Below are positions 37,420-50,518 of a stretch of 64,000 nt of DNA, piece after piece. The stretch is from contig JBBPTG010000049.1 in assembly GCA_038093975.1 (NCBI GenBank), positions 98,144 to 162,143 of the forward strand. The letters run 5' to 3'. Origin of the DNA: Chalciporus piperatus. Its lineage: Eukaryota; Basidiomycota; Agaricomycetes; Boletales; Boletaceae. Both the position numbers and the translations under genes were made by a program. The notes under the pieces were generated by a model. That model did no database searches. It saw only the letters and a list, made by a program, of their open reading frames with translations, and was not told where the DNA came from. Every line of letters begins with the position of its first letter. Positions within the stretch are counted from its first letter, which is position 1.

Positions 37420-40400
37420 TTATATACCGACATGGATAAAAGGAACCCACGAAGAGAAAGATGCGCCAGAGTCACGGAGATGCTGGACAGCGTAATGCAA
37501 CGCTTCTGCAGCCTCCGTGCTATCTGGCACCTTGCCATCCCGGAAGAGATGCTCGTACACGTCCTTGGTCACTTTCGGTGCGTCAGGATCCATTATTGAC
37601 TACATCGTTGCAATGACGCCGCTGTAACCGGCGGGAAGCATTCCTGCCGCGAGATGGACAGATTCTTCTGATAGCTTTTCCTCTCCCTGTGCGGTCTGAC
37701 AGGCTGAAAGGAAAGCGAGACCACCTCGAGGGCGCGACAGTCGAATAATGTCGGAGAGCTTCAGACGACGACCAAGAGCGAGGCAAAGTCCGCTGTCGAG
37801 CGGGTTGACAGGATCTTGCGTGACATGCGAAATGGATCCAGTCAGAATTGGACTCCATTTTTGCCAAGACGTCCTTGGCCGTCCCATCAGAGTCCTGAAG
37901 AGTTACAAAACGGGAATTAGCGGACGAGGTTCTGATGTGATCGATCTCCCTCCGCACGAGCGGGAGATGAGTCAACCCGTCTGTGGGCGGCTGAGGGACG
38001 GCAACGAGGCGGATGTTGGACGAGGCGTTGCTCGTGTCCTTCTGAGGAGATGATGCAAGAGCACTGAGAGTTGGCGTGTAGGACGATATGACAAAGTCAG
38101 AAAGCTTGCTGCCGGGGCTAGTTGAATCGTGAAGACCAGCGGCGTGTACGGGTAGGAAAGCGAAGGGTCCGGTCGGACACCAAAAGATACGAGGTTTTTT
38201 CTCACCACCCGATGGGGGAGTCTGCGAACATGTAATACTTAGTCGGAAAAGATCGATGTTCTGATATTAACGACATACCGAAAGAGGGCACCAAGAACTG
38301 GGTACACAATACCCTCCCAAAGGAGTGCGAGAATGTTCCGGAAAAGGTCGTCAGGTGTGTAACCTTCAACACGTTGGGGCTTGGCATTGACCGCCTTATC
38401 ATTGGGCATGATGCAATCTCGCCTCAACAGCATATTGAGCAGGTCCTCCGATACAAGATTCTCTTGGGAGGAGAGGAGGGCGGAGATATCATCGCGTGAG
38501 ACAATGAGATGACTTTGCTTGAGTAAAAGATGGAGTAGCTTCTGTGGGGTTTCCACCATTGCATAAGAGATATCAGGAAGCAGGACATGAAGCACGTTGC
38601 CCAAATCCTGCATCACAATCAATGCATCACATCGTTCGTTACCAGCATTGAGATACACGACGGGGCCAGAGTACCCCGAAGCAGCGAGTTGCTGGATGGT
38701 CTTCGGGAGTAAGAACCGGTCGAAGCCAGTCAACGACCGTATGTCTTCAAGAAGTTTCTCTCGCGAGATAGCGAGGTCATGGTGTCTCTGGGTTTCCTTC
38801 TCGAGTGACAGAGTGACAGTGCCCAATGAGTCGCTGGCCAGCTGGTGAGACGTGGAATTCTCACGCGAACTGGCCGACTCTAGCTCTCGGGATATATGTT
38901 GGAATTGATCTGCAAGAGTGGGATATTTAAGGCGAAGCTCATCTACTGGACCGCGAAGCTGGAGGAATTGACTCCAGACAACCGAACGGCCTTGTTCGAG
39001 CCATTCAACAGCCATCTCAGGAAAACCAGCTTCGACTGCGACCGCAGCGGCGTCTCTGGCTACATTAGCAGCGGTGATGAGCAAACGGTGGCGCTCTGTG
39101 AGTGGCAGCCCAACCCATACCAATTCTGGAAGAAGGTTGATAGAGGTAGCATATGCATCAAGAAGAGCCTGGGGGTTGTGTTGTAGGCGTGCAGACGAAG
39201 TCCAGCTGCGAGAGGCACGGAAGCGGACGGAAGCGGGACCTGTGGCGGAGCGAGCGGCCAGTGAGAAGTGCAAAGTAGCAGCAAGGAGACTGGAGGGATC
39301 GTTGGAGTGCTGGAAATGTGCATTGTATGAGTCCCCTAGGTTGTTCAAACAAGCTGGCTTGTAAGGGTGGCCATCAGGAGTGAGACGCACTGCCTCCTCT
39401 TTCATCGAAATGGACTTGTTGATGTCCGCAAGCTCTCCAAGCCGCTCAAAGCGGCTTGATAATGAGCTGCCGAGGTTGCTCAGCAAACCTGGCTTCGCGG
39501 GATGGCCATCGAGAGTGAGATGCACTGCTTCCTTGCACATCAAAGTGGACTTGTTGATGTCCACGAGGTCCCCAAGCCGCTCAAAGCGACGAACCAACGA
39601 GTTCCCGAGGTTGTTCAATAGAGCTGGCTTGTCGGGATGGTTGTCGGGTGTGAGGGGGATTGACTCCTCGAGCATCGAAATGGACTTGTTGATGTCCGCA
39701 AGCTCGCCAAGCCGCTCAAAGCGACGAAACAACGAGTTCCCGAGGTCGTTCAACCGACTTGGCTTGTCGGGATGGCCATCTGGAGTGACTTGAACAGCGA
39801 GCTCCAACATTGAAACCGCCTCATGGATGTCAACAAGGTCTCCATTTCGCTCAAACCGATGACGCAATGACTCTCCGAGGCCAGCTAAGATCAGAGGTCG
39901 GCGAGGATCCCAATCTGACAGCGGCGGCAACACAGCCCGTGCCATCCACATCAGCTCCTCCTGCTCAGCATCTCCACAGTCCGAGATCACAGGCTCAATC
40001 GTCTGAATGGACAAGGGGGCCTCAGCCATCTCCAGTGCGAGACTCGCTGCCCGGTAAGCGTAGGTCTCTGCCGGGGAGAGCTCCAACACGCTGGAGAACA
40101 AATCCTTGGCTCCCGTCCTGTCTGCTTGACTGCCTCGCCTCTGGAAACGGGCCAGAAGGGCGAAGCCGAGATCGAGCGCTGTCGCGCAGTGATCTGAGTG
40201 ACCCCTGGGGCGAAGCTGGAGTGCTTCCTGATACAACGGGATTGGAACATCTAGGTCGAGATAATCATTGTTGGCTCGAAAGCGTATGAACCTCGCAGTG
40301 GCCAAGTTATACACTACATCAGAGCGATCGGGGTGGTGTGGGGGGCACATGTGTCGGACCCGCTCGAAACGCGCGATAGCTTCGTCGAGATCCCTTTGGT

Positions 40401-41233
40401 CCTGGTGCCAGCGAAACGTAGGAGAGCACGATTTCCAGCATCGGTGAGCTTCCCCAGCTGGCTCATTGCGTCCGACTCCGGTGACTATTCTCATGGAGTG
40501 AGGATGCGTCAACCACAAGGGCAACGGGTCACTCACGTCAGGTGTTGATGTGGATTCGTTAACGTCGCAACTTCGTTGTTCGGTGGTGATTGCGAGTGAC
40601 GAACATGACGGGAAAACCTCATTATCCTTCGGAACCAGGAACTCAATCGCTGCAACAAGACATGATGAGGGTTGGCATGACGGGATTTAATAGCGTTGCT
40701 CACGCCAGACCTGATCGTTGCGATCGAGCACCTCTCCAACTGTAATCTTGAATTGGCGAAGTGATTCCCTGTCGCCGACCCTTGATCCAAGCTCAAAAGA
40801 TGCGTAGACCCTAAACGTAATGGCAGATGATCGTTCTGATGGTCTTGGACCTAGTTCAGTGAAAGTACATAGCACAAACGGACAGAAGAACGACTCACAG
40901 TGGAATCTCCTCATCCCACTCTACCACGTCCCCGCCAACCAATACCGGCTTAATCGAAGTTTGCGTGGTCTTCCCATCAATTTCTACAGTAACATAGAAG
41001 CCCGTCGGCACGCGACGAAGGCCAGCAACAACATTCGTCGCGCGGATGTCTGCATATAGGTGTTAACGATCTCCTGAGTTCGCCAGGCATTATAACGTAC
41101 GAGTTATTAGGACACGTTCCAATTCATTGTTGTGAGTCACATGTGGTTCAGAGTTGTCCGATCCCCTTCTCTTCTGAGCATGTTGTGATTGCAGGGTAAC
41201 AGTTGAGGTTGAGACTGGACCAGGTTTATCCAT
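37420..41233 (-). pseudogene. TPR-CHAT protein, disrupted
   Basis: Read from 41233 leftwards: an N-terminal C2-like domain (exons about 41233-41101, 41049-40899, 40850 onwards, with FYVTVEIDGKTTQTS and RVYASFELG), a long exon (to about 38299) with many tetratricopeptide-like repeats of the form DLGNSLFRRFERLGELADI, and a C-terminal CHAT domain, a caspase-like protease fold. The catalytic pair is visible as HFACHA and SACQTA. Several lesions break it: the second and third exons join one base out of phase, the splice before the CHAT part does not keep the frame, about five bases are missing right after HFACHA (near 37817), and TAG at 37600-37602 replaces the expected Trp codon after GVIATM. Sequence beyond still reads as CHAT to TAA at 37420. 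Such proteins are abundant in agaricomycetes; their role is mostly unknown. Confidence 0.75.
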
Positions 41234-41865
41234 GAAGAGGGAGGTAACAGAGGAGTCTGGCGGGGCAAGAGCTGTAAAGCCGCGTACGCGCGGGCATACT
41301 TGGAGTGGCCTTCACAGGATGGCAGCTACTACACAGCCCGCGCACGCTGAGGGCCAAAACTGAGTTGCTGCAAGAATTGAGTTTCGTGGTTGCTGTGCCC
41401 ATCGTGCATTGATGGAAGATCCAGCAACGCACACGACAAGCTGGCACGAGCTGGCGCATTTGTCGATGGAGGACCGACAACCGTAGTCGTTGCTTAAAAC
41501 GGTGTATAACCGCGCCGCTCGTTCTTCCGCCCTAGCTTGACCTGCTGGTAGTCATCGATCGGGTGACACCAGGTTCAGTATTCCGTTGTCGAAGTTCGTG
41601 TCCTATCATGGTGGTCTAAGCGGGCCGCTGCCTGTTCGTACGTCAAAGTTTGAGTCAAAGTGTATCTGGCAGTATTACGACTAGACACGCGCACACATCT
41701 CTAGACGCTGGATACGAGCACGAAATCTCATGGCCCGATACTTCAAGGCCAATTGTGATGATGATGATGAGTGTACGAGTCCAGTTGTTGCATGTGATTC
41801 TGTAGCCGGTTCAAGTTGAACCCCTCGCCATCTCGAACAATAACCTCATTTTCAATACCACCATC
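41234..41865. promoter_or_regulatory. Divergent interval between CHAT pseudogene and hydratase gene
   Basis: 632 bases with no supported gene (the minus frame 41480-41226 is short and unsupported). The right end should carry the hydratase promoter; a GATGATGATGATGA run lies near 41757-41770. Confidence 0.4.
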
Positions 41866-43596
41866 ATGTCCAGCTTACTCGCCGTCTTCAACGATCCCGA
41901 GGACTCCCAACTGGTGGCAGATGCGAAGAAGGAAGTTCCACAGCCAGAGGATTACTCCTACACAGAACGGGACGTCATTCTGTACAACCTAGGCATCGGT
42001 GCATCCGAGCAGGAGCTTCAATGGACATACGAAGGTCACGAGGAGTTTGGTGCCCTTCCTACTTTCGGTGTCATCCCACAGTTCGGTGCTAGCTCAGGCG
42101 TGCCTATGGGATGGCTGCCGAATTTCAACCCGGTATGTGTTCTATGTATACAGTTCGTCACAGGATTGTATTATCCCCTCGTGACTGACGTGGTATATGC
42201 TTCATTTTTGATTCTTTCCGTCATAGGCAAAGCTCTTGCACGGAGAGCAATACTTGTCCATTCATGCGCCCATACCTACTGAAGCCGACGTCGTTAACGA
42301 AACCAGGTAGGCTCGGGTCCCACCTTATGCCGATTTATGGTTATACTCGAAACTATAGATTACTTGAAGTACTTGACAAAGGCAAGGCTGCCTCCGTGAC
42401 GACTGTCGTCCAAACTCGGGACAAGACTACTGGACAGCTGCTCTTCGAGAACCAAGCCACCGTTTTCATCCGAGGCGCAGGCGGTTTCGGAGGTAAACGT
42501 ACCGGATCTGGTACGCGTTTCGTTCACTCCCCACTTCCCCTGGTCGTCCTTCCCATAACCTCATCTCACGAAAACGTCAGACAGGGGTCCTGCCACCGCA
42601 ACGAACGTCCCCCCGAAACGCTCTCCAGATGCTATGATGGAAGAGAAAACGTCTCCTTCACAGGCAGCTCTATATCGGTCAGTACATCGGTATCTGATTT
42701 CTTTACCCCACATCTCCCACATGTGCTCCATCGCGAATTCCCCCAAAAGTCCCAAACTGATCGTCTTGTCTTCCCTTTCAGCCTAAGTGGCGATTACAAC
42801 CCTTTACACGTAGGCGTCGTCTTTCCTCTTTTGGTTCACGAGCGTCTGACCCGCAACCTTTCCCCTTTCCCCTGGGTTCACGCATTTGATATTTGATTTG
42901 ACTTGATGCGGCGACCTCCACCCGGACGGACCTGACATATCGACGTTGACCTGTCGCCGACGAATCGGTCGGTTCACGCACAGATCTCGCCAGACTTTGC
43001 TGCGATGGGCGGGTTTGATAAACCGATTCTTCACGGTACGCATTCTCCGTTTTCGTCATACCACGCCCACGATGACGACATGCCGTCCCTTGTTCCTACG
43101 TCCCTCGTTTTTGTTCCTTCTTTTTTTGAAATGACAACAAGGTCTTTGCTTCATGGGGATCGCTGGAAAACACGTTCTCAAGACGTTTGGGCCCTTCAGG
43201 GATATTAAAGTTCGGTAAGTGAGAGATCCGAGTCCCCCACTTGTAGCGCGTGATGTGTGGTGCTGGTCACCGGTCCCTCCTTGGCGAATTTAGGGCTCGT
43301 GACTCGGTTCCGGATCTTCTGACGGCGTTGTTCCTACCCCCTATAGATTTGCTGGCGTCGTTTATCCCGGTGAAACGCTCATCACTGAAATGTGGAAGGA
43401 GGGCCAAAAGGTCATATTCAGTGCGTCACCTCTCGCTTCTCGGATCCCCCCCGCGCATCCGCGGCGGAAGGGCTTGGAATACTCGTTGTCTTTTCTAACT
43501 CTCTTGTCTGCAGCCACGAAGACAAAGGAGCGAGGGACTACCGTTCTGACGAACGCTGCGGTTACACTCACGGACGGGGATAAGGCGAAGCTGTAG
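41866..43596 (+). CDS. Peroxisomal (3R)-enoyl-CoA hydratase 2 (MaoC-like), stand-alone
   Basis: Nine phase-consistent exons (41866-42132, 42227-42306, 42359-42510, 42581-42677, 42782-42809, 42984-43035, 43142-43214, 43347-43420, 43514-43596) give 301 residues. The N-terminal hot-dog half opens with YTERDVILYNLGIG, typical of the hydratase-2 part of MFE-2 enzymes. The catalytic motif SGDYNPLH (Asp about 203, His about 208), followed by FAAMGGFDKPILHGLC, marks the second half. The enzyme hydrates trans-2-enoyl-CoA to (3R)-hydroxyacyl-CoA, the step before the dehydrogenases encoded upstream. The protein ends in AKL, a peroxisomal signal. In Fox2 this unit is the C-terminal domain of one long protein; here it has its own start codon and promoter. 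Confidence 0.93.
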
Positions 43597-44233
43597 TTCA
43601 TCATGATCTGTGTGTCTGTAGCTGTGCAAAATTGCTCGTGAATGTACCGCAGGAGCTAGAGGACTATTAATTTAAACTGTCCGTGTCTAACGCGTAGCTC
43701 TGGTAAACACGCCCTGGGCGAGGAACGGGTGTCTTCATGTGACTCTTGTGCCTAGGGAAGACCCATTTCTGCCCCCACAGCAAGCTTCGTAGGATCGGAA
43801 CCACTTGGACTGTCTTCTGACAAGAAGGTCCGGTTTGGGGGAGACTGTTGAAGCTGCAACACGAGATGCGTCCGATGGAAAGACACTCCAAATGTATTCC
43901 AACTAGTCTATAAATCATACGTCAAGCAAAAGTCGAGATATCTGGCCCCACAACGCACGGCCCCCTAGACAGGGAGACCGCGGCGAAGATGGTGAAAAGA
44001 ATGGACATCTCCCTTGCCAGCAAGAAGCCCAAATTCAACTCCGAGTCATCGACGAGAGAACATTAGGATAGCGACGAGGACATGAAAAGATGAAGAAAGA
44101 CACGACAGGTTGGCTACGAGTCGTGAAGTATAAATATGCGGTGGTCAACGATATTATATGAAGAGTACTCGGGTAAACTGTCTTGTAGATACGTGTCTGG
44201 AGGTGTTGAGGTCCTGGTCGTGGGGCAGAACGT
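43597..44233. other. Intergenic, convergent
   Basis: 637 bases between the hydratase stop (plus) and the exchanger stop (minus). No gene or repeat was recognised. Confidence 0.5.
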
Positions 44234-46709
44234 CTACTGCGGACACGCAATATACGGATCAATACCTGGTTATGCGTTAGACACCACCGAGACGGCCGGG
44301 AAATGCGAGCCTCCACATACCAGGGTAGTACCAGAAGGTCACACAAAGGATCAAGTAAAGACCTAACGATATGTCAGTATTAATTGGGGCGTCCTGACTA
44401 GCTTCAAGGGAAACGCACATATGAGTAGCATCCCCTCAAGCCAGTTCGACTTTCCATCTTGGACGGCGTAGTTCACAGTGAGGACTACATCACCCAGGTT
44501 ATTAATCCTCGACGGATGAACCAGGCAATAAACATACCCGAGAAGAACAAGACGATAGACTGCAGTGGATCGAAGAGGAGAGTGATAGGCTTGCCAAGTA
44601 TCCAACCCAACGTGATGATGAACCTATATTGGTTAGGGTAGGTGAGCGCAACCAACACGAGGGATGAGCAAACTACGTACGGAATGACGAAGAGTGCAAT
44701 TTGCTAGCGGACGGATGATTCAGTCTTTAATAACGATGCAACATGAACGAGAACTTACGATACTGGAACCAACTGCAACACCCAAGCTGAGTGTTAGTTT
44801 GTCCTTGACAGATACCGTCACTGCGGTGACATGCTCCGCTGCGTTTCCGACAATAGGCAGAAGAATCACTCCGACGAACTCTTGGCTGATGGCACCGGTC
44901 GCTGTGAGCCCGCTGATAGAGTCGACGAGGAACTCCGCAGTGACAGCAACAAGCTTTGGGGGGCAAGGTCGGTAACTTTTATGACAGTGATAAGAGGAAA
45001 CCTACCACAGTGACAGCAACCAAAAGACCGACGGAGACAGGAACACTCATTTGGGGCTCCTCTTCTTCCTCTTCCTCCTCCATTTCCATCGGAGAGACAT
45101 CTTCGGGATCAGATACTGGCTGAGTTGTAAACTGAACTTGTGAACGAGGAGAAGATAGGGGCGAATTGACCAGTGGCGAATCAGTGACAGCGGATTTTGA
45201 AGCACCCTTGCCACGACGGAGTTTCTTGAGTTTTCCCGTGAATGGATTTCCGTCACGGTATTTCTTTGTTTCTAGAACGTCCTCGCCACTGTCCTGATAG
45301 AGGCCTTTGTGTGAGAAGAGCTGGAAGACGAGGTAGGAGGCATAGACTGAAAGCCGTGCAGGTTAGTCACGTAGCCGCTAGAGTGAAGTAGAGTCCATAC
45401 TGAAAAGCAGAATGATGGCGACCTGCAAAAAGTCAGATACATTCTCCATACGATGTTATTGCACGTACACCATGACTCATGTTCAGAATTTTTGACTCAT
45501 ATTCAGCAGTATTACCTCCCGGGAGAGCCATGATGAATGCCCCAGGAAGAAGAACGGCGATCACACTGATTGTCAACAAAGATGAATTCATCTGTGCGGC
45601 GCCTTTATCAAAGGATCTGTCAATATTGCAAGAGAAGGTGATGAGTGTAAGCGCACTTATTCCGAAACCTTGCTCTGAGAATCTCAAGCCACCTGCGAAA
45701 AAACACATGCCAAGGACGAGCACTGCAGACAATGCTGAGCGAAGAACTCGATAAAGGTACTAATTCGGCTTACGCAAGTTGCTCAGGATAGAGCCCACGA
45801 CTAGCAGTGATGGTAAGTAACCGGGGTAAAACTGAGGAAAAGAACACGCTACTCACGAGATGCTTGAACGATTCTAATTTCACACTTGAGCAGAGCAATA
45901 ATCTAGGAATGATAAGCAACGTGAACGCAAGAGGAATGTACAACCATACCGAAACAATTAGCTCAACGCTGCGGAAGAAGTTAATGTGGTAGGGTAAATA
46001 TGCAAAGGAGACTTACGCATTTCCCTAGGCAGATATTAAGATCAGGACACCACTACAAGACTTCAAATACACCTACCAGCGTGGCATTCATGAGACCAGC
46101 CAGGGTCTGTCCAACTCGCATCGACAGTTCATCGGTGGCGAATGCAAGCAGCTTGTAGGTTGTAAGTACGACGTTGTTCTTTCGAGTCAATCACCCACCT
46201 TGGCCAGTGGTACGATGGCCAAAAACGAGACTATGAAAGAGAATTGATAACGACAAAGAAACCAACGGTGACTACGCACAGACGAAGATCAGAGTATTGT
46301 TTTCAGGCATAGCGAAGTGGAGCGCCCACTGGTTTGATGAGATGAGCAGAAAGAAAAACTACCAAAGGATGAGGCGAACCGAGATTGGAATGCAGATGAG
46401 AAGCACGTTCAAATCTGATGACAACAGATGAGGACGACATCCGGGAACGGGAGTTGGAGACTTACAAGAAGCTAGTAGTATTGCTCGTAGACTTTTCCAT
46501 ACTGTTGGAGGCGGCCCAATTTTCTTCTCGGGAACCATGAGGGTGGCGGCTCTGTCTCGTATTGAGGTTTTCTTGCGTTGGACGCCTCCATTAGCAGCGG
46601 TACTCCTTGCAGATGACAGGCCAGACGGATCGGGCGAAACAAGAAGTTGCGTGGAGTCGATGGCTGAAGCACTTCCTTCTGCCACTGATGTCGACGATCC
46701 GTAGTCCAT
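44234..46709 (-). CDS. CAX-type calcium/proton exchanger (Vcx1-like)
   Basis: About 19 short exons were traced in phase from 46709 (MDYGSSTSVAEG) to TAG at 44234-44236. An N-terminal Ser-rich cytosolic part is followed by membrane helices starting NVLLICIPISWALHF. The first alpha repeat contains GNAVELIVS, partly encoded by an 8-base exon near 46016-46023, and the second contains GNAAEHVTAV; both carry the acidic residue needed for cation exchange. A central loop holds a Glu-rich run (EMEEEEEEEE), as in yeast Vcx1 relatives. The end reads FWYYPGIDPYIACPQ. The family exports cytosolic calcium into the vacuole using the proton gradient. The start codon could be further upstream, since the frame stays open to 46982. 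Confidence 0.92.
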
Positions 46710-48161
46710 GAGTTTACCGGTGTTAGCCCAACAAACTGATGACCCACTGCTATTGGAAAGTAGTAAAGCAATGGTCAGTGTGGTACAAGAACGGGTAAAA
46801 ATAACTACCTTAATACTGCTGCGGCGAGAAGAGGGGAAGGTTGATGAGGGGATGGGGCAACAAGTGGCAAGCAACAAGCCAAGACGACTTGGACTTAAAT
46901 AGTATGGGCTAGCTCCGCCACCAATATGAGTCCGAGGAGCTATGAAGCCGTCCGGATGAGTGTCACGTAACAGGAGCATCATAGACGGAAAAGGTAACCT
47001 TTGTGGTTCGATGGCACTTGGTGACTAGGACTGGGAGCCTCTTTCCTATGTATTTTTTTCTACTTGTGCGCCCTCTTGCTATGTGTCTTTACTGCTATGG
47101 GTGTTTTCGCAGTCGGCAACCAAAGTGGAGGCGGAGATGTCCGAAGAGGAGAGCTGTTCCATTCGAATGTTCCATGTCCACGCACGCACCGCACCATACC
47201 AATTGTCACCCGCCGGGACCCCGGTTGCGTCGTCGTTAGTCTCCACACCGCCTCACTGCCAAGGGATCCACGTCTATCCGTGCCAATACTTCTTGAATAC
47301 TTCACATTATAATGTCCTCGCAGCTCCAAGTGTCTGCTGCCCAATCACGGCGTTTTATTGTGTACAAGGATGAGTGGTGGGCCCCGAGTTACCTAGATTG
47401 GCAATTCCTGATACAAGGATGTGGCCAAGTCAAGGCTGTGACAGGGCAATATTGGATCGACTCAGTCTTGGATTCTTGGCACAATACTCGTGCGATCGTC
47501 AACTACTAGCCTGAAAATCTCCCCAACCAGACTCTCTATGAGCGGAAGACAGTCATTCTGCTGGTGGATCATGGGCTCTGGCCAGGAGCTCGAAGTACAG
47601 CAATCACGATTCAGTTACAATATTTGCCAAGTATCGAGTTTCATCCATAACACTCTTGTCGCCACCTCACGTTTTGTCAGTTCCTGGAATGGAGAAAACC
47701 CCTGTATTCTAAGTACAGGTTCCAGCCCATTGATCACAGGACAGGACTGACTCAAGATTCCTCAGACATTCGGAAGCAGAGTACGACCCCTACCTCGCTT
47801 AAAAACAAGGCTATGTTATCCGATGATTTCTGAGATGCCAGTCCTGACTGAGATAGCAGCCTTTTCTCCCAATAGATCCGACACAAAGGCCAATGATATA
47901 AGTCAAGTAATCGATAAACTGATCAATAAATCATACGCGAAAGCATAGCTCAATATATATACAGTATCACCCTCCCCTCAGGGTGTTCATACGACCATGA
48001 AGATGAGTGAGTACAAACAAAAGATATCAAATCGCAGAGCATACTTGCATAAGTAGATCCCTCGCCGAAACACGAAAAACGCGTCAATAAAGTTACAAAA
48101 ACCAGAGTATTCCAGATGTTCCAGTCCCCGTCCTGATGGTATCGCTTCGCAGAACGAAAAA
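46710..48161. other. Intergenic
   Basis: 1.45 kb. Plus frames at 47003-47239, 47083-47373 and 47312-47509 overlap each other and show no recognisable domain; the last one (65 residues) is the only one with a plausible ATG context. I support none of them. The right part contains the 3' end region of the F-box gene. Confidence 0.4.
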
Positions 48162-50518
48162 TCATCCCTGATACGCGAACGAGACCGCGCCGTATAAACC
48201 GTCCTCGCGGCCAAACATGCCATATCCATGCAGCACCTGAAACCATTGACGTCAACGCCAAGCATCCGGAAAAGTAAACATAATACTCACCTCCATCTTC
48301 CTAGCGTGCCAGCCTACGCCACTACTCACGTTTCCGTTCGCGTCAGCCAGGCGTTCCATTTCCTTGCGGAGTGGGTGATCGGTCGGCAACTCCCTTTTGA
48401 GTTCACCGCCTACCCAACCACTTGCCATGTCGACATACCACCCTCGGCCTCCTTTGCTCCGGATGATCCGCCAGCTTCCGGCGCCGGCGCCGAGGCCGGC
48501 CAGCGCAGGCACTGACAGCTCAATGACACGCAGACGGGTGGGCGCCTGTGGTACGGTGGGCTTGGGGCTGAAGATGGATCGGTATGGGGGTGTACACAGC
48601 GGGCCAATGACCTTCGTGTGCAAGGCGATGGTTGCTTGCCGCGCAGACCCTCTGGCCGCACTCATGCCTGCACCTGCTCGGCTCCATTCAAGCTCCGGTG
48701 AAGTGGATACCAACGTCAGTACCTCCACGTTAGCGGCCTTGGTCTTGACAAACTCGGAGATGGCATTCAACTCGAGGTCGGGGATATACGATAGACCCAG
48801 TGAGCGGAGCTTGGGCTGCGGCCTGATGACGTCTCGGAGTAGTTCCCTGGTTATCGGAGAACTGGATAAGTCGAGGTACGTGAGTTCGCCGCTAGTAAAG
48901 CATGGGGCTTGGGAGAAGATCTCCTCAAGGTCCTCAGTGGTCAAGGGGGACGGGAATGTTCGGTCACCATAGAGCGTGAGCTCTTGGATCCGGGAAGCGG
49001 CGGGTGACTGGACGAGGAAATCTTTGATAGACTCTCCAGTCAAGCGGATGCATCGAGCGAGGGCAAGGGAGCGGAGTTTTACAGTCGAATCGCCAAGCTC
49101 AGCAAGTAACTCCGGCGTGACACGTGTAGCCGAAAGGTCGAGGTGGGTAAGAGAGGGGAATGCAAGAACAAATGGTGTAAGAATCTGTGGTTGGATAGAT
49201 TTGACACCGCGGAGGCAGAGACGGTGAAGCCCAGGGAACGTCAATGACTCTTCGCGGGCGAAGCGAACAGTCAATCCTGAGCGAGAACGTCTACCATCCC
49301 ATCGATCTTCGTCTTCGCTTGATGATTCATCGTCGTTAGGAAGGAGATGAGTGTTGACGAACTCAGTGAGTGCGCTCACGAAAACGGCGCTGACACAACC
49401 TGTCAGATCGACCGCTTCAAGGTCTTTGCAGTCTCGTCTTCTTTCGCGATCTTCCTCACGATCTGCCTCTTCAAGATCGCCGGCGTCGTTCAAATGGAGC
49501 CCCCGTCCACGGCATGGACGACCGCGACCACGTGATGGATAACCGCGGAGAAATAGTTCGTTCAAAACAGGCAAGGTCAGGGCGCCATCCATATACTCAG
49601 TGGCGCCAAATGTCCTAAGGTTTGGCATTTCCTACAAGGTCCGTTAGCCAGGTCACGCAAGGAACCATCATGGACAAACCTTTAGAAGCGCCTCGACCCG
49701 CACACCAGTGACAAAGCGACTGTTTACACCCTCCTCTACAGAGCGGCGCATCCCAATGGTCCGGAAATGGTTAAAATCGATGTGGTGTACAAACCTTCCA
49801 GGACGCGAGTCATGCAAGGTCGGAACTACAGTCGACCAAGTAAGCATGCGATCGTTTATGAAATAAAGTGCGGTAGCCTACCGTAAACGCCGGGCTCATT
49901 CCGGTCCATGAAATTTTGGACGGCGTCGCTGATAGACCGTATGAGTTTCCATCGGGCAGGACTCTTACTCTTCGCCCTGAGTCGTCGGGGACTCGGGTCA
50001 CGGGAAGCAGGTGGGGAAAGCAATTCGGGAGGAATAGACCCATCTGGGCCGCTCAGCGTCTCCATAATGGTCTCCTTCCATTTTTTTAGGGCGTCCTCAT
50101 CCTGCGATACGCCGGGTATGGTTGTAGTGGCGAGAGCAACCTTTGTAGCAGCGTTGATGGATTGTTCGACAGCTAGGACGGTATTATCCTCGACGGCTTG
50201 TTCGTCGTCGCCACCGGCGATCTCTTCCACGAGCGAAAGCCAGCTTCGTGGAAGACGGACCTCGACTCTCTTCCACAACCATGGTTTGGCAGCGTCGTAC
50301 CAAGCATGATTGGCGAGACAGAGATTGGCTAGAGTCCTGCGTACGACAGGCTCCGCCCAGTTGGGCGGGGGCATCGAGGACGGTAAGGCAGTTGGGATAC
50401 CATGATCTCCGAGGGTAATGGGGTCCAAACAGGTGGCCGATGGTGGCAAACCAGCAGCGTAGATGTGTGCGCAGATGGTGAAGAGGAGTTCAGGGGGGTA
50501 TTGCAACACAGCGGACAT
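48162..50518 (-). CDS. F-box-like / leucine-rich-repeat protein
   Basis: Four phase-consistent exons (50518-49882, 49825-49680, 49631-48291, 48236-48162) give 732 residues. The start MSAVLQYPPELLFTICAHI has the Pro-X-Glu-Leu-Leu pattern of an F-box, followed by a helical CLANHAWYDAAKPWLWKRVEV segment seen in many basidiomycete F-box proteins. Acidic and Arg-rich insertions separate irregular leucine-rich repeats (LTHLDLSATRVT, LTYLDLSSSPIT, LRSLGLSYIP). The conserved C-terminus is HGYGMFGREDGLYGAVSFAYQG. A role as substrate adaptor of an SCF ubiquitin ligase is inferred from the F-box-like start only. The substrate is unknown. Confidence 0.82.

Noticed and set aside
39400..39800. Periodic repeats of about 126 bases, considered as a CRISPR array or satellite
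   Set aside because: The period encodes tetratricopeptide-type units of 42 residues on the minus strand, so it is a protein repeat.
39380..40289. Plus-strand frames of 137 and 159 residues with internal repeats
   Set aside because: They are the antisense of the TPR repeats of the CHAT pseudogene; the repetition mirrors the other strand.
48397..48972. A 191-residue plus-strand frame
   Set aside because: Antisense to the third exon of the F-box gene, without its own domain or splice signals.
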